Position numbers and translations under genes: made by a program. A stretch of 5,905 nucleotides of DNA from NCBI GenBank assembly GCA_018663565.1, contig JABJQE010000082.1, positions 1 through 5,905 of the forward strand, given 5' to 3'. The DNA is from Phycisphaerae bacterium. GTDB taxonomy: Bacteria > Planctomycetota > Phycisphaerae > Phycisphaerales > SM1A02. The notes beneath the pieces are model-generated. The model was not told the origin of the DNA and ran no database searches. It saw nothing but the letters and a program-made list of their open reading frames with translations. Each line of letters starts with the position of its first letter. Position 1 is the first letter of the stretch. Below are positions 1 to 5,905 of the stretch, piece by piece.

Positions 1-1023
1 CGGAAAGGTCAATACCGTCACGCCGATGCCCAGACCAAGCACCAGCAGATTGGCAGTCGCAAGCCAGAATGGTGCGCTGGCGTTGATGCCAAGAATACCA
101 ACCACCGCCACCAAGGCCACCGCCTGTCCACCAAGCATGATGGGCCGGCGAATACGCCACTTGTCAGCCGCCCACCCAACAAATGGGGGCGCAATCGTCA
201 CGCCGATGAACAACCATGAATTCAACCACAACGCTTCAGAATGCGTGTATCCAAAGGCCTGTTGTAGTGGCACATCCCACAACCCGCCAAATCCAAACAA
301 CATCGCCATCAACGCCGCCGAGATGACACAAGCCAAACGAACTTGCCGCACAGCAAGCACTTCTCTGAATGACTGACCGAAGGACTTACTCATCGCTCTC
401 CCCGTAGCCACCTCGCCGCGGCTCGTCGTCGACCCAATAAAGAGCCAACACAACAACGCCACCAACGTTCCAGCAAGGGCAAAGTCAACCATTACACCCC
501 GCCACGATTGAATGGACAACAAACCAACAACACCGGCATCTCCAAAGAGCGCCCCGGCACCAAATGCCATGTCAATCAAGCCCATCGCCAACGCAAACTG
601 ACGTAGTGGCAAGCGGCGTCGAGAAACAAGGCCCGCACCAGGAAACGCGAACGCCGCGAAAGCGCCCATGAGCGAACGGGCCAGAACGGCGGACCAAAAC
701 CCATCGGCTCCGGCTAGAAGCCATGCCGACGCCGCGACACCAAGGGCCATCGGCGGCAACAATCGACGAGGTCGAAAGCGATCGAGCAGCAATCCCGCTG
801 GGATTTGCATAAAGGCATAGACAAAGAGAAATGAAGCCGAAATGACCGTGATCTGCACGGTGCTCATCGAGAGATCGGTTTCAAGCACCGATTGCATGGC
901 CCCAATGGAGTTCTGAACCGCCAGTTGGTACATCACGAACAATGTCGCAACGCTCCACGCCATCCAATTTGCAATCGTGGCTCCCGTGGATGGAGATGGA
1001 TGTAATTCGGCCGCTTCGCTCAT
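1..1023 (-). CDS. MFS transporter, C-terminus cut by window edge
   Basis: The minus-strand frame starts at the ATG at 1023-1021 and stays open to base 1, giving 341 residues without a stop. It is a hydrophobic polytopic protein with about 9 visible transmembrane stretches. The loop after the second helix carries an MFS motif A version, GLLLDRFRPRRLL (residues 77-89), and the second half repeats it as GWAADKWRIRRP (283-294). This two-fold pattern is diagnostic of the major facilitator superfamily. A full member has about 400-450 residues, so roughly the last 60-100 are missing. The start is supported by GAGGA 11 nt upstream; the next Met (21) lacks an SD and would sit inside helix 1. The gene is last in the visible operon, 40 bp after the rhodanese gene. 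Substrate cannot be read from sequence. A sulfur-compound or organic-anion exporter is a guess from context; importer or unrelated cargo is equally possible. Confidence 0.9.
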   Translation of the reverse strand, partial: MSEAAELHPSPSTGATIANWMAWSVATLFVMYQLAVQNSIGAMQSVLETDLSMSTVQITVISASFLFVYAFMQIPAGLLLDRFRPRRLLPPMALGVAASAWLLAGADGFWSAVLARSLMGAFAAFAFPGAGLVSRRRLPLRQFALAMGLIDMAFGAGALFGDAGVVGLLSIQSWRGVMVDFALAGTLVALLCWLFIGSTTSRGEVATGRAMSKSFGQSFREVLAVRQVRLACVISAALMAMLFGFGGLWDVPLQQAFGYTHSEALWLNSWLFIGVTIAPPFVGWAADKWRIRRPIMLGGQAVALVAVVGILGINASAPFWLATANLLVLGLGIGVTVLTFP

Positions 1024-1035
1024 GCCGCGAAGTAT

Positions 1036-1054
1036 CCTCGATCACTGATCGAGG
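1036..1054. promoter_or_regulatory. Perfect 19-bp palindrome overlapping the MFS ribosome-binding site
   Basis: CCTCGATCACTGATCGAGG has two perfect 9-base arms around one central base. As RNA it can form an 8-bp stem with a 3-nt loop. On the minus strand the 3' arm ends in GAGG, part of the GAGGA Shine-Dalgarno of the MFS gene at 1039-1035. Folding would therefore hide the ribosome-binding site. No T-run follows on either strand, so it is not a classical terminator. It could be a translational control hairpin, an intergenic mRNA-stability element, or a dyad operator for a dimeric regulator. The symmetry and SD overlap are seen directly; the role is inferred. Confidence 0.5.
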
Positions 1055-1063
1055 TGCGCAGAT

Positions 1064-1651
1064 CTAGGAACAGCATGCAGCCCGAGTAGAAGCCTGCTGT
1101 TCAACGCTTGCGCAGCGATTCCACGGCATCATCTTGAGCACAACGGCCAACCCACAGGTTCCGCTGATGCCCGCAAAGAAGAGCCCGGCTCCACAGAAGC
1201 CCGCAAGCAGCAGGAACCAGGGTGACACAAAGGCCCCGATCGCAATTGCCACCATGACCAGAAGACCCACGGTGATCTGCACCTGCCGCATAATGCTCAG
1301 GCCAGAGGATGAGGGACGCCCCACGGTTGGCAGCCCGGCCGCCGTCCACGCCTTGAGTCCACCCTCGAGGTGCAATACTTCAGTCGCCCCATCGCGAATC
1401 AGCTTCTCGGCGGCCATACCCGAGCGGTTGCCGCTCCGACAACACAAGACTGTCCGCCGACCTGATTCAGTTGGAACTGAAGATGCATAGACCTGCTCAA
1501 GCGGCACCAGTCTGGCGCCTGCAATTCGCTCGGTCCCAAATTCATCAGGCTCACGAACGTCGACAATCACAACTGAGCCTTCGTCCACCCACAGGCGAAG
1601 CGTCTCAGCTGGAACTGCTTGAATTGATTCTGTAGTGCCCTGGTTCGTCAT
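1064..1651 (-). CDS. Rhodanese-DUF2892 membrane sulfurtransferase (YgaP-like)
   Basis: This 195-residue protein has a rhodanese domain at about residues 8-107, with DVREPDEF (31-38) and an active-site loop CRSGNRS beginning at Cys71 (the C-x4-R persulfide cradle). It then has a DUF2892 hairpin of two membrane helices (about 124-142 and 145-172) ending in MPWNR, the usual close of that family. E. coli YgaP has the same order and is a membrane-bound sulfurtransferase. The expected role is to accept sulfane sulfur on Cys71 and pass it on at the inner face of the cytoplasmic membrane. Odd points are a second cysteine next to the catalytic one (Cys70) and a short tail rich in cysteine (180, 193, 194). 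The start has GGAGAG 7 nt upstream. It lies 33 bp after the permease gene and is probably co-transcribed with it. Confidence 0.93.
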   Translation of the reverse strand: MTNQGTTESIQAVPAETLRLWVDEGSVVIVDVREPDEFGTERIAGARLVPLEQVYASSVPTESGRRTVLCCRSGNRSGMAAEKLIRDGATEVLHLEGGLKAWTAAGLPTVGRPSSSGLSIMRQVQITVGLLVMVAIAIGAFVSPWFLLLAGFCGAGLFFAGISGTCGLAVVLKMMPWNRCASVEQQASTRAACCS

Positions 1652-1684
1652 CTCAATGCTCTCCAGAGGCCATTCAACGCGACC

Positions 1685-2527
1685 TCACAACTCAGGGGTC
1701 GGCTCGCTCTCGTTCGTTTCACGAGAAACTGTATCAATAGACATCTCATCGTCCGAGGCAAGTTGGCTCAACTCTTGCCAGCCAATCACGATAGCCATGA
1801 TGATCAGAAAAACCCCGAACCCCTGCTTCAACTTCTCTTGATCGATACGCCCGCGAAACCGGACCGCCAGTACGGCTCCGCCGCCACCCACCAGAATGAA
1901 GAGCCCAATCGTATTCCAATCTATGTGCAGGTCCAACTCGCTGAGCACGCCGAGGTACTTCCACAAGCCCACCACAGACTTGAACACGATGATCACCAAA
2001 CTCGTCGCAACAGCACGGTGCATCCCCAAGCCCCCGAGCAACACGAGTGCGGGCACGATCAAGAAACCGCCCCCAACTCCAACGAGCCCGGTCAACGCTC
2101 CAACACCAAGCCCCTCACCGATGACAAGGGCATAGGAGTGCCCCCCTACATCTGTTGACCTCGGGTCAGTTGTGCCTCTCCGCTTTCGTAGCATCAACCC
2201 TGCCGCCAACACCATCACGATCGCAAAGAGCAAGAGCTGCACTGTTCCGGAAACCCACAGTGATGCCCACGCGCCCAAATAGGTGCCAGCCATCGCTGGC
2301 ACACCGAACAAAAGAACCGTTCGCCAGTGCACGATGCGGCCGAGCACTCCAGGAATTGATCCGATGAGCGCAATACCGCCAACAATCGCGAGTGATTCCG
2401 CGATGGCTGGCTTGTCAGCATGGCCAAGTACATAGATCAAGACCGGCACAGTCAGGATTGACCCGCCCGACCCCATCACACCAAGACTTGCACCAATTAC
2501 GAGCGCGCCAAGAAGTGCAAGCAGCAT
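1685..2527 (-). CDS. TauE/SafE family permease, probable sulfite/sulfur-anion exporter
   Basis: This is a 280-residue integral membrane protein with about 8 hydrophobic segments in two halves. Each half opens with the glycine-rich TauE/SafE signature: GSGGSILTVPVL at residues 19-30 and GVGGGFLIVPALV at 150-162, which marks the internal repeat. Length is close to the family norm of 250-300. The tail from about 252 is hydrophilic and acidic and is probably cytoplasmic. Characterised relatives are linked to export of sulfite or organosulfonates, and TauE genes occur in the Staphylococcus cst sulfide-detoxification operon. Here the gene sits 47 bp after a CstB-type dioxygenase and 33 bp before a rhodanese gene. 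Removal of the sulfite made by the dioxygenase is therefore the best reading, although the anion is not proven. The start has CAGGA 6 nt upstream. Confidence 0.93.
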   Translation of the reverse strand: MLLALLGALVIGASLGVMGSGGSILTVPVLIYVLGHADKPAIAESLAIVGGIALIGSIPGVLGRIVHWRTVLLFGVPAMAGTYLGAWASLWVSGTVQLLLFAIVMVLAAGLMLRKRRGTTDPRSTDVGGHSYALVIGEGLGVGALTGLVGVGGGFLIVPALVLLGGLGMHRAVATSLVIIVFKSVVGLWKYLGVLSELDLHIDWNTIGLFILVGGGGAVLAVRFRGRIDQEKLKQGFGVFLIIMAIVIGWQELSQLASDDEMSIDTVSRETNESEPTPEL

Positions 2528-2545
2528 GAGCGATCCTGTTCCAAA

Positions 2546-2562
2546 CCGCGATCATGTCGCGG
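2546..2562. other. Short intergenic hairpin upstream of the permease gene
   Basis: CCGCGATCATGTCGCGG forms two perfect 6-base GC-rich arms with a 5-nt loop. It lies in the 47-bp gap between the dioxygenase stop and the permease start. On the minus strand only TTT follows it, too little for an intrinsic terminator. Possible roles are protecting the upstream mRNA end or setting relative expression within the operon. It may also be chance, since 6-bp stems are common. Confidence 0.3.
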
Positions 2563-2574
2563 AACATCGTTGCG

Positions 2575-4029
2575 TTAGGAAGTGGCCTGAGGTGTCGAAG
2601 CAGATTGGGCGTCGAGCGCGGCGAGCCAGGCATGATATCCGCCCTCAAGATTGACCACTGTACGGCCAGCCCGAGCGAGCATTGTGCACGCGGCGGCTGA
2701 TCGACCGCCGCTCTTGCAATTCACAATGATCGGCTCGCCCTCAGGTACCTCAGCAAACCGAGGGATCAGCCGCGTGTATGGAATACTGATCGCTCCAGCA
2801 ATCATTCCCTCAGCACACTCGCTGGTCGTTCGTACATCAAGCATGGCAGCGCCTGCATCTCGCATTGCTGGGACATCACCAGGTGCCACTTCATCAATCA
2901 TGTCTCCGCCATCGATCGTCTCCAACGCCACAGAAAGTGTCGCTGGGCTGGCCCAACCAACCACACGGTCGAGCCCAATGCGAATGAGTTGCCGAATGAC
3001 TTCATCAAGGCGATCGCGCTCAACAATCAACACGATGTCTTCGTCGGCCGTCACGAATGACCCGACACTCGCTAGGAATCCGACCCCGCCAAGCGGCTTG
3101 AGGCTACCCGCAAGATGGCCGCGGCGGAATGTGTCCCACTCACGCGTGTCAATCACTGCAACAGCCTTAGTGTCTATCGTCGTGAGTTGCTCTGCAGAAA
3201 AATGCTCCGGCACCGGCACGCCGCCAAGCAACGACACGCCGTCACGGTTGTCTTTCTTCATGCGAGCGAAGTAATACGGCGGATCCGGCTGGCCTGACAA
3301 AATAAATTCAACAAAGGCCTTCTCGTTCGGAGCTACCTTGAGCGCGGCGTTGTACCGTTTTTCATACCCGACAGTGCTCTGTGGAACTGCGCCAAGCGCC
3401 TTGCCACACGCACTACCACTGCCGTGAGCAGGCCACACTTGCCAATGTTCTGGAAGATCAAGGAAGGACCGAGCCGACTCGCCAAGCGCGCGTGCGCCTG
3501 CTTCCTTTGTGCCTTTGAAGCCCGTAGCAGTCTCAAGTAGGTCAGGTCGGCCAAGGTCGCCAACGAACACAAAGTCGCCCGTCACAATGCCCATCGGACC
3601 ACTGGCGCCGCCACCGAGATCTGTCACTTCATAGGACAAGTGCTCTGGCGTATGTCCTGGCGTATGAACCGCACGAAACTGGATGTTGCCGACTTGAAAT
3701 GTGTCGCCATCCTTCAAGAGTTGATGCTCGTATGAGCCACCACCTTGGCGATCATGTAGCCAGCCATACTTCCAGTTAGCATCGCCCTCGTCAGAGACAA
3801 ATACCTTGGCGTTGATCGCTTCGGCGAGTTGGCGAGCGCCCGACAAGAAGTCAGCATGAATATGCGTTTCTGCGGAAGCCACAATGGTCATCCCATGCTC
3901 GGCCGCCAAATCGGTATATCGATCGACATCCCGTTCAGGGTCAAAAATGATGGCCTCGCCAGTCGCCTGACACCCAATTAGATAGGCCGCTTGGGCAAGT
4001 GATTCGTCATAGATCGTGCGTAGCAACAT
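2575..4029 (-). CDS. CstB-type persulfide dioxygenase-rhodanese fusion
   Basis: This is a 484-residue cytosolic protein with three domains. Domain 1 (about 1-250) is a metallo-beta-lactamase fold with HIHADF at residues 56-61, HTPGH (122-126), GDLGRPDL (157-164) and PAHGSGSACG (200-209). His56, His126 and Asp158 are the likely iron ligands. Cys208 matches the position of a cysteine near the iron in Staphylococcus CstB. Domain 2 (about 273-375) is rhodanese-like but lacks a catalytic cysteine. Domain 3 (about 381-474) is an active-type rhodanese with CKSGGRS starting at Cys438. This order is that of CstB, which oxidises low-molecular-weight persulfides with O2 to sulfite and, through the rhodanese, yields thiosulfate. 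The natural thiol here (glutathione, CoA or other) is unknown. It is first in the minus-strand operon, diverging from a sigma factor gene. A TTG at 4053 could lengthen the frame by 8 codons, but the SD lies inside that stretch, so the ATG at 4029 is preferred. Confidence 0.95.
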   Translation of the reverse strand: MLLRTIYDESLAQAAYLIGCQATGEAIIFDPERDVDRYTDLAAEHGMTIVASAETHIHADFLSGARQLAEAINAKVFVSDEGDANWKYGWLHDRQGGGSYEHQLLKDGDTFQVGNIQFRAVHTPGHTPEHLSYEVTDLGGGASGPMGIVTGDFVFVGDLGRPDLLETATGFKGTKEAGARALGESARSFLDLPEHWQVWPAHGSGSACGKALGAVPQSTVGYEKRYNAALKVAPNEKAFVEFILSGQPDPPYYFARMKKDNRDGVSLLGGVPVPEHFSAEQLTTIDTKAVAVIDTREWDTFRRGHLAGSLKPLGGVGFLASVGSFVTADEDIVLIVERDRLDEVIRQLIRIGLDRVVGWASPATLSVALETIDGGDMIDEVAPGDVPAMRDAGAAMLDVRTTSECAEGMIAGAISIPYTRLIPRFAEVPEGEPIIVNCKSGGRSAAACTMLARAGRTVVNLEGGYHAWLAALDAQSASTPQATS

Positions 4030-4206
4030 GTCGTAGTCTCCAAAGGGATCCAATTCGCAGCGTCAGCTTGGCTATCAGGGCCCGTGGATCCATAGATCGT
4101 TTCAACAACTCCCTGCGTAATCACCATCCTAATGGGCTTGCACCAACGATTCATGTCCACGCGAGGCATTTTGAGTGATGATTGATAGCATGCTGGGGCC
4201 ACATCC
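4030..4206. promoter_or_regulatory. Divergent promoter region between the persulfide operon and the sigma factor gene
   Basis: These 177 bp separate the outward-facing starts at 4029 (minus) and 4207 (plus), so they must hold the minus-strand operon promoter and probably that of the sigma factor gene. I scanned both strands for sigma-70 boxes and found only weak matches. I saw no clear ECF-type -35 AAC paired with a -10 element at proper spacing. Two GGATCCA copies start at 4046 and 4086, exactly 40 bp apart, and an 8-bp palindrome AGCATGCT lies at 4187-4194 just before the sigma factor SD. None of these is strong enough to name as an operator. No small gene is convincing here. Confidence 0.6.
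4037..4041 (-). promoter_or_regulatory. Ribosome-binding site that fixes the dioxygenase start
   Basis: The minus strand reads GGAGA here, 7 nt before the ATG at 4029. This is a near-ideal Shine-Dalgarno. The longer reading from TTG at 4053 would place it inside the coding sequence and has no good SD of its own. Family members also typically begin with a Met-Leu and a short strand leading into the Tyr-Asp motif seen just after this ATG. Confidence 0.8.
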
Positions 4207-5022
4207 ATGTCATATGCCACTCCATCATCAGATCCTCTGCCCGGTTCAAACCCGTCAGACGCCGTGCAGCAGCTGATGCAACAACATGGGGGCATGCTCT
4301 TTGGGCTCGGTAGACGATTCTGTGGCAATGAAGACGAAGCTGCTGATCTGGTGCAAGAAACGATGCTGGAAGCCTTCAAGGGCTGGCCCTCATTCCGTGG
4401 CGACGCCAAGGCCACGACATGGTTGTATCGAATCGCCGCCCGCACATGCCAGCGAATGCACCGCAAGAAGGGCCCAGGAACAGGCGAACTTCCCAGCGAT
4501 GACATCCTGCTCGATGGTTGCGGTTTTGCCTGGATGCACTCTTCGCACGCTGAGAATCCACTGGACGAAGCGGTCCGCAACGAATCGAGAGAACGACTGG
4601 AAGCAGCCATCTTCGATTTGCCTGTTGAATACCGAATGCCCTTGGTACTCAAAGAAATCGTAGGGTTCACCAGCCCAGAAATTGCTGACATCACAGGGCT
4701 CAACGACACCACTATTCGCGTTCGAGTGCACCGAGCTCGGCTCGCGCTGCGTAAGGCAATTGAGAATGGCCTGGAGTCACCAGCTTCGACAGACCGTTAC
4801 GAAGTTCAAATATGCAAAGACCTGATCGAAGCGAAGCAAGAGGCGATGGATCGCGGGGCTGACTTTGATGTACCACCGGGTGTACTCACCGATCGGTGCC
4901 GAGCAGTATTCGACTCATTAGACTTTGCCAAAGATCTCTGCACATCAACGACACACCATCCGCTCCCCGAGGACATCAGTGAGCGAATCATCGCGGCAAT
5001 CAACCAGGGCCAGAACTCCTAA
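4207..5022 (+). CDS. ECF-like RNA polymerase sigma factor with cysteine-containing C-terminal extension
   Basis: This protein has 271 residues, longer than the 170-200 usual for an ECF sigma. Region 2 spans about 22-88, including the DEAADLVQETMLEAF helix (43-57) and FRGDAKATTWLYRIA (63-77). Region 4 spans about 128-186, with the LPVEYRMPLVLKE helix and a helix-turn-helix (SPEIADITGLNDTTIRVRVH, 156-175). No region 1.1 or 3 is evident. The remaining 85 residues form an extra domain with Cys203, Cys231 and Cys245 and a nearby His250-His251. It lacks the H-x3-C-x2-C zinc motif of ordinary anti-sigma factors. Such an extension could sense thiol state, persulfide or metal and control the sigma part; that is inference. 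The ATG at 4207 follows an in-frame stop at 4186-4188 and has only a weak GGGG SD. The gene diverges from the persulfide operon and is followed after 5 bp by a membrane sensor gene. Confidence 0.88.
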   Translation: MSYATPSSDPLPGSNPSDAVQQLMQQHGGMLFGLGRRFCGNEDEAADLVQETMLEAFKGWPSFRGDAKATTWLYRIAARTCQRMHRKKGPGTGELPSDDILLDGCGFAWMHSSHAENPLDEAVRNESRERLEAAIFDLPVEYRMPLVLKEIVGFTSPEIADITGLNDTTIRVRVHRARLALRKAIENGLESPASTDRYEVQICKDLIEAKQEAMDRGADFDVPPGVLTDRCRAVFDSLDFAKDLCTSTTHHPLPEDISERIIAAINQGQNS

Positions 5023-5027
5023 TTCCC

Positions 5028-5905
5028 ATGCGTATACGCACGATTCTCACACTACTCCTCGCCGTCCAACTCTCCCTCGTGGCTATCCTGATTGGCCTTG
5101 CGGTTGCGATGCAACAAGTACAACTTTATGCCGAGGACGCAGAAGAAGCTCGTTTCGCGTCATACAAACTCGCCGATGAGCTACGCCAGTCTTCAGATGA
5201 CCTCACGCGATTCGCTCGCACCTTTGTGGCCACGGGCGACTCGAAGTATCAGCAGTTCTTCCAGGACACACTCTCGATCAGAGATGGCGATGCCCCGCGA
5301 CCCGAAGGCTATGGCGGCATTTACTGGGATCTCGTCATCGCTGGGCTCGGAAAAGACTGGCCCGATGGACCGAGCGTCTCGCTTCACAACCGGATGCTCG
5401 AAGCGGGCTTTACGAATGCCGAATTCGACAAACTGAGCGAAGCACAGAATCGATCTGACACACTGGTTCGACTCGAAAACGTCGCGATGAATGCCGTACA
5501 AGGAAAATTCCTCGACGTCAACGGCGACTTCACACGTGAGGCTCCACCTGATCGTGACCTCGCCATCTCACAGGTCTATGGCGAGGCGTACCACAACGCC
5601 AAGGCCAATATCATGGAACCAATTCGCGCGTTCATGCACATGATTGAGCAGCGAACTCTCGCTCAGGTTGCTGCACTCAACGACACTGAAATGATGCTCG
5701 AAGTAGTCGATATTGCAGCCGCCATCATCCTACTTCTGAGCACTATTGTCTCCGTTGCACTTATTCGCAGCCGACTACTCCGCCCCATCGAACGGCTTGC
5801 CGAAGTCGCTGAGCATGTGTCCTCTGGCGACATGACGGTCCGTTCAAATCTTCGCGGCACCGACGAAATCGGTCTGTTTGGTCAGATATTTGACTCGATG
5901 ATCAC
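5028..5905 (+). CDS. Membrane sensor protein with HAMP domain, output domain beyond window
   Basis: An open frame starts at the ATG at 5028 and runs off the window after 292 complete codons. Residues 1-4 (MRIR) are basic, followed by a transmembrane helix (5-28), a mostly polar, helix-rich extracytoplasmic domain (about 29-225), a second helix (226-248) and a HAMP domain from about 249. The HAMP has the expected proline (RPIE, 252-255) and a DEIG motif (279-282). The periplasmic part holds SSDDLTRFARTFVATGD (55-71) and, later, GIYWDL (97-102). Similar segments occur in sensors ending in histidine kinase, nucleotide cyclase or chemoreceptor modules, so the output type cannot be called. The visible part contains no cysteine. 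The start is 5 bp after the sigma factor stop with no strong SD, suggesting translational coupling. The start itself is favoured because it gives a basic end before the helix. Confidence 0.88.
   Translation, partial: MRIRTILTLLLAVQLSLVAILIGLAVAMQQVQLYAEDAEEARFASYKLADELRQSSDDLTRFARTFVATGDSKYQQFFQDTLSIRDGDAPRPEGYGGIYWDLVIAGLGKDWPDGPSVSLHNRMLEAGFTNAEFDKLSEAQNRSDTLVRLENVAMNAVQGKFLDVNGDFTREAPPDRDLAISQVYGEAYHNAKANIMEPIRAFMHMIEQRTLAQVAALNDTEMMLEVVDIAAAIILLLSTIVSVALIRSRLLRPIERLAEVAEHVSSGDMTVRSNLRGTDEIGLFGQIFDSMI

Noticed and set aside
26..376. Open 116-codon plus-strand frame at the left edge
   Set aside because: It is antisense to the MFS transporter, whose frame shows paired motif A copies and continuous membrane helices. 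The plus-strand translation resembles no family.
1036..1054. Rho-independent terminator between the rhodanese and MFS genes
   Set aside because: The stem is good but no U-tract follows on either strand, and the next gene starts only 13 nt beyond on the minus strand.
1763..2158. Open 131-codon plus-strand frame rich in Pro, His and Gln
   Set aside because: It is a shadow of the TauE/SafE gene; the composition simply reflects the complement of codons for hydrophobic residues.
2651..3274. Open 207-codon plus-strand frame inside the dioxygenase gene
   Set aside because: It is antisense to a well-supported gene. The product is Ser/Thr/Arg-rich low-complexity sequence without motifs, and no SD or neighbour supports it.
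4030..4053. TTG start at 4053 extending the dioxygenase by eight residues
   Set aside because: The strong SD GGAGA at 4037-4041 lies within this extension and serves the ATG at 4029.
3978..4712. Open 244-codon minus-strand frame crossing the divergent region and the sigma factor gene
   Set aside because: It lies antisense to a clear sigma factor and overlaps the start of the dioxygenase. Its translation has no recognisable domain and is rich in Ser, Cys and Arg, typical of a shadow frame.
1..5905. CRISPR arrays, tRNA or rRNA genes, insertion sequences, att sites
   Set aside because: No spaced direct repeats, cloverleaf or rRNA-like stretches, transposase frames or terminal inverted repeats were seen; nearly all bases are covered by coherent protein-coding frames.

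Overview
The window looks like a bacterial chromosome segment of middling-to-high GC (judged by eye, not counted), with dense gene packing and ordinary Shine-Dalgarno (SD) sites. It is built around a sulfide/persulfide oxidation locus. The host must meet oxygen, because the central enzyme belongs to a family of O2-dependent persulfide dioxygenases. The divergent ECF-type sigma factor with a C-terminal extension and the HAMP sensor would fit a Planctomycetota-like lineage. That is only an impression, and no marker gene here settles the taxonomy.

Minus-strand block (1-4029). Four genes are read in the order: CstB-type persulfide dioxygenase/rhodanese fusion (4029-2575), TauE/SafE permease (2527-1685), rhodanese-DUF2892 membrane protein (1651-1064), and an MFS transporter (1023 to the window edge, cut at its C-terminus). 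Gaps are 47, 33 and 40 bp and no convincing terminator lies in them, so this reads as one operon. Likely division of labour: the CstB-type enzyme oxidises low-molecular-weight persulfides to sulfite and thiosulfate, the TauE/SafE protein exports sulfite or a related anion, and the YgaP-like protein moves sulfane sulfur at the membrane. The MFS protein carries an unknown substrate. A 19-bp palindrome covers the MFS ribosome-binding site, and a 17-bp hairpin precedes the permease gene. No sulfide:quinone oxidoreductase and no CsoR/CstR-type repressor is present in the window.

Divergent region (4030-4206). These 177 bp separate the operon from the plus-strand genes and must hold promoters for both directions. 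I could not assign -35/-10 boxes with confidence.

Plus-strand block (4207-5905). An ECF-like sigma factor has about 85 extra C-terminal residues with three cysteines. Five bases after its stop begins a membrane sensor with an N-terminal transmembrane helix, a periplasmic domain of about 195 residues, a second helix and a HAMP domain; its output domain lies beyond the window. The most interesting possibility is that this sigma factor/sensor pair controls the persulfide-detoxification operon in place of the usual CstR-type repressor. This is inferred from gene arrangement only.
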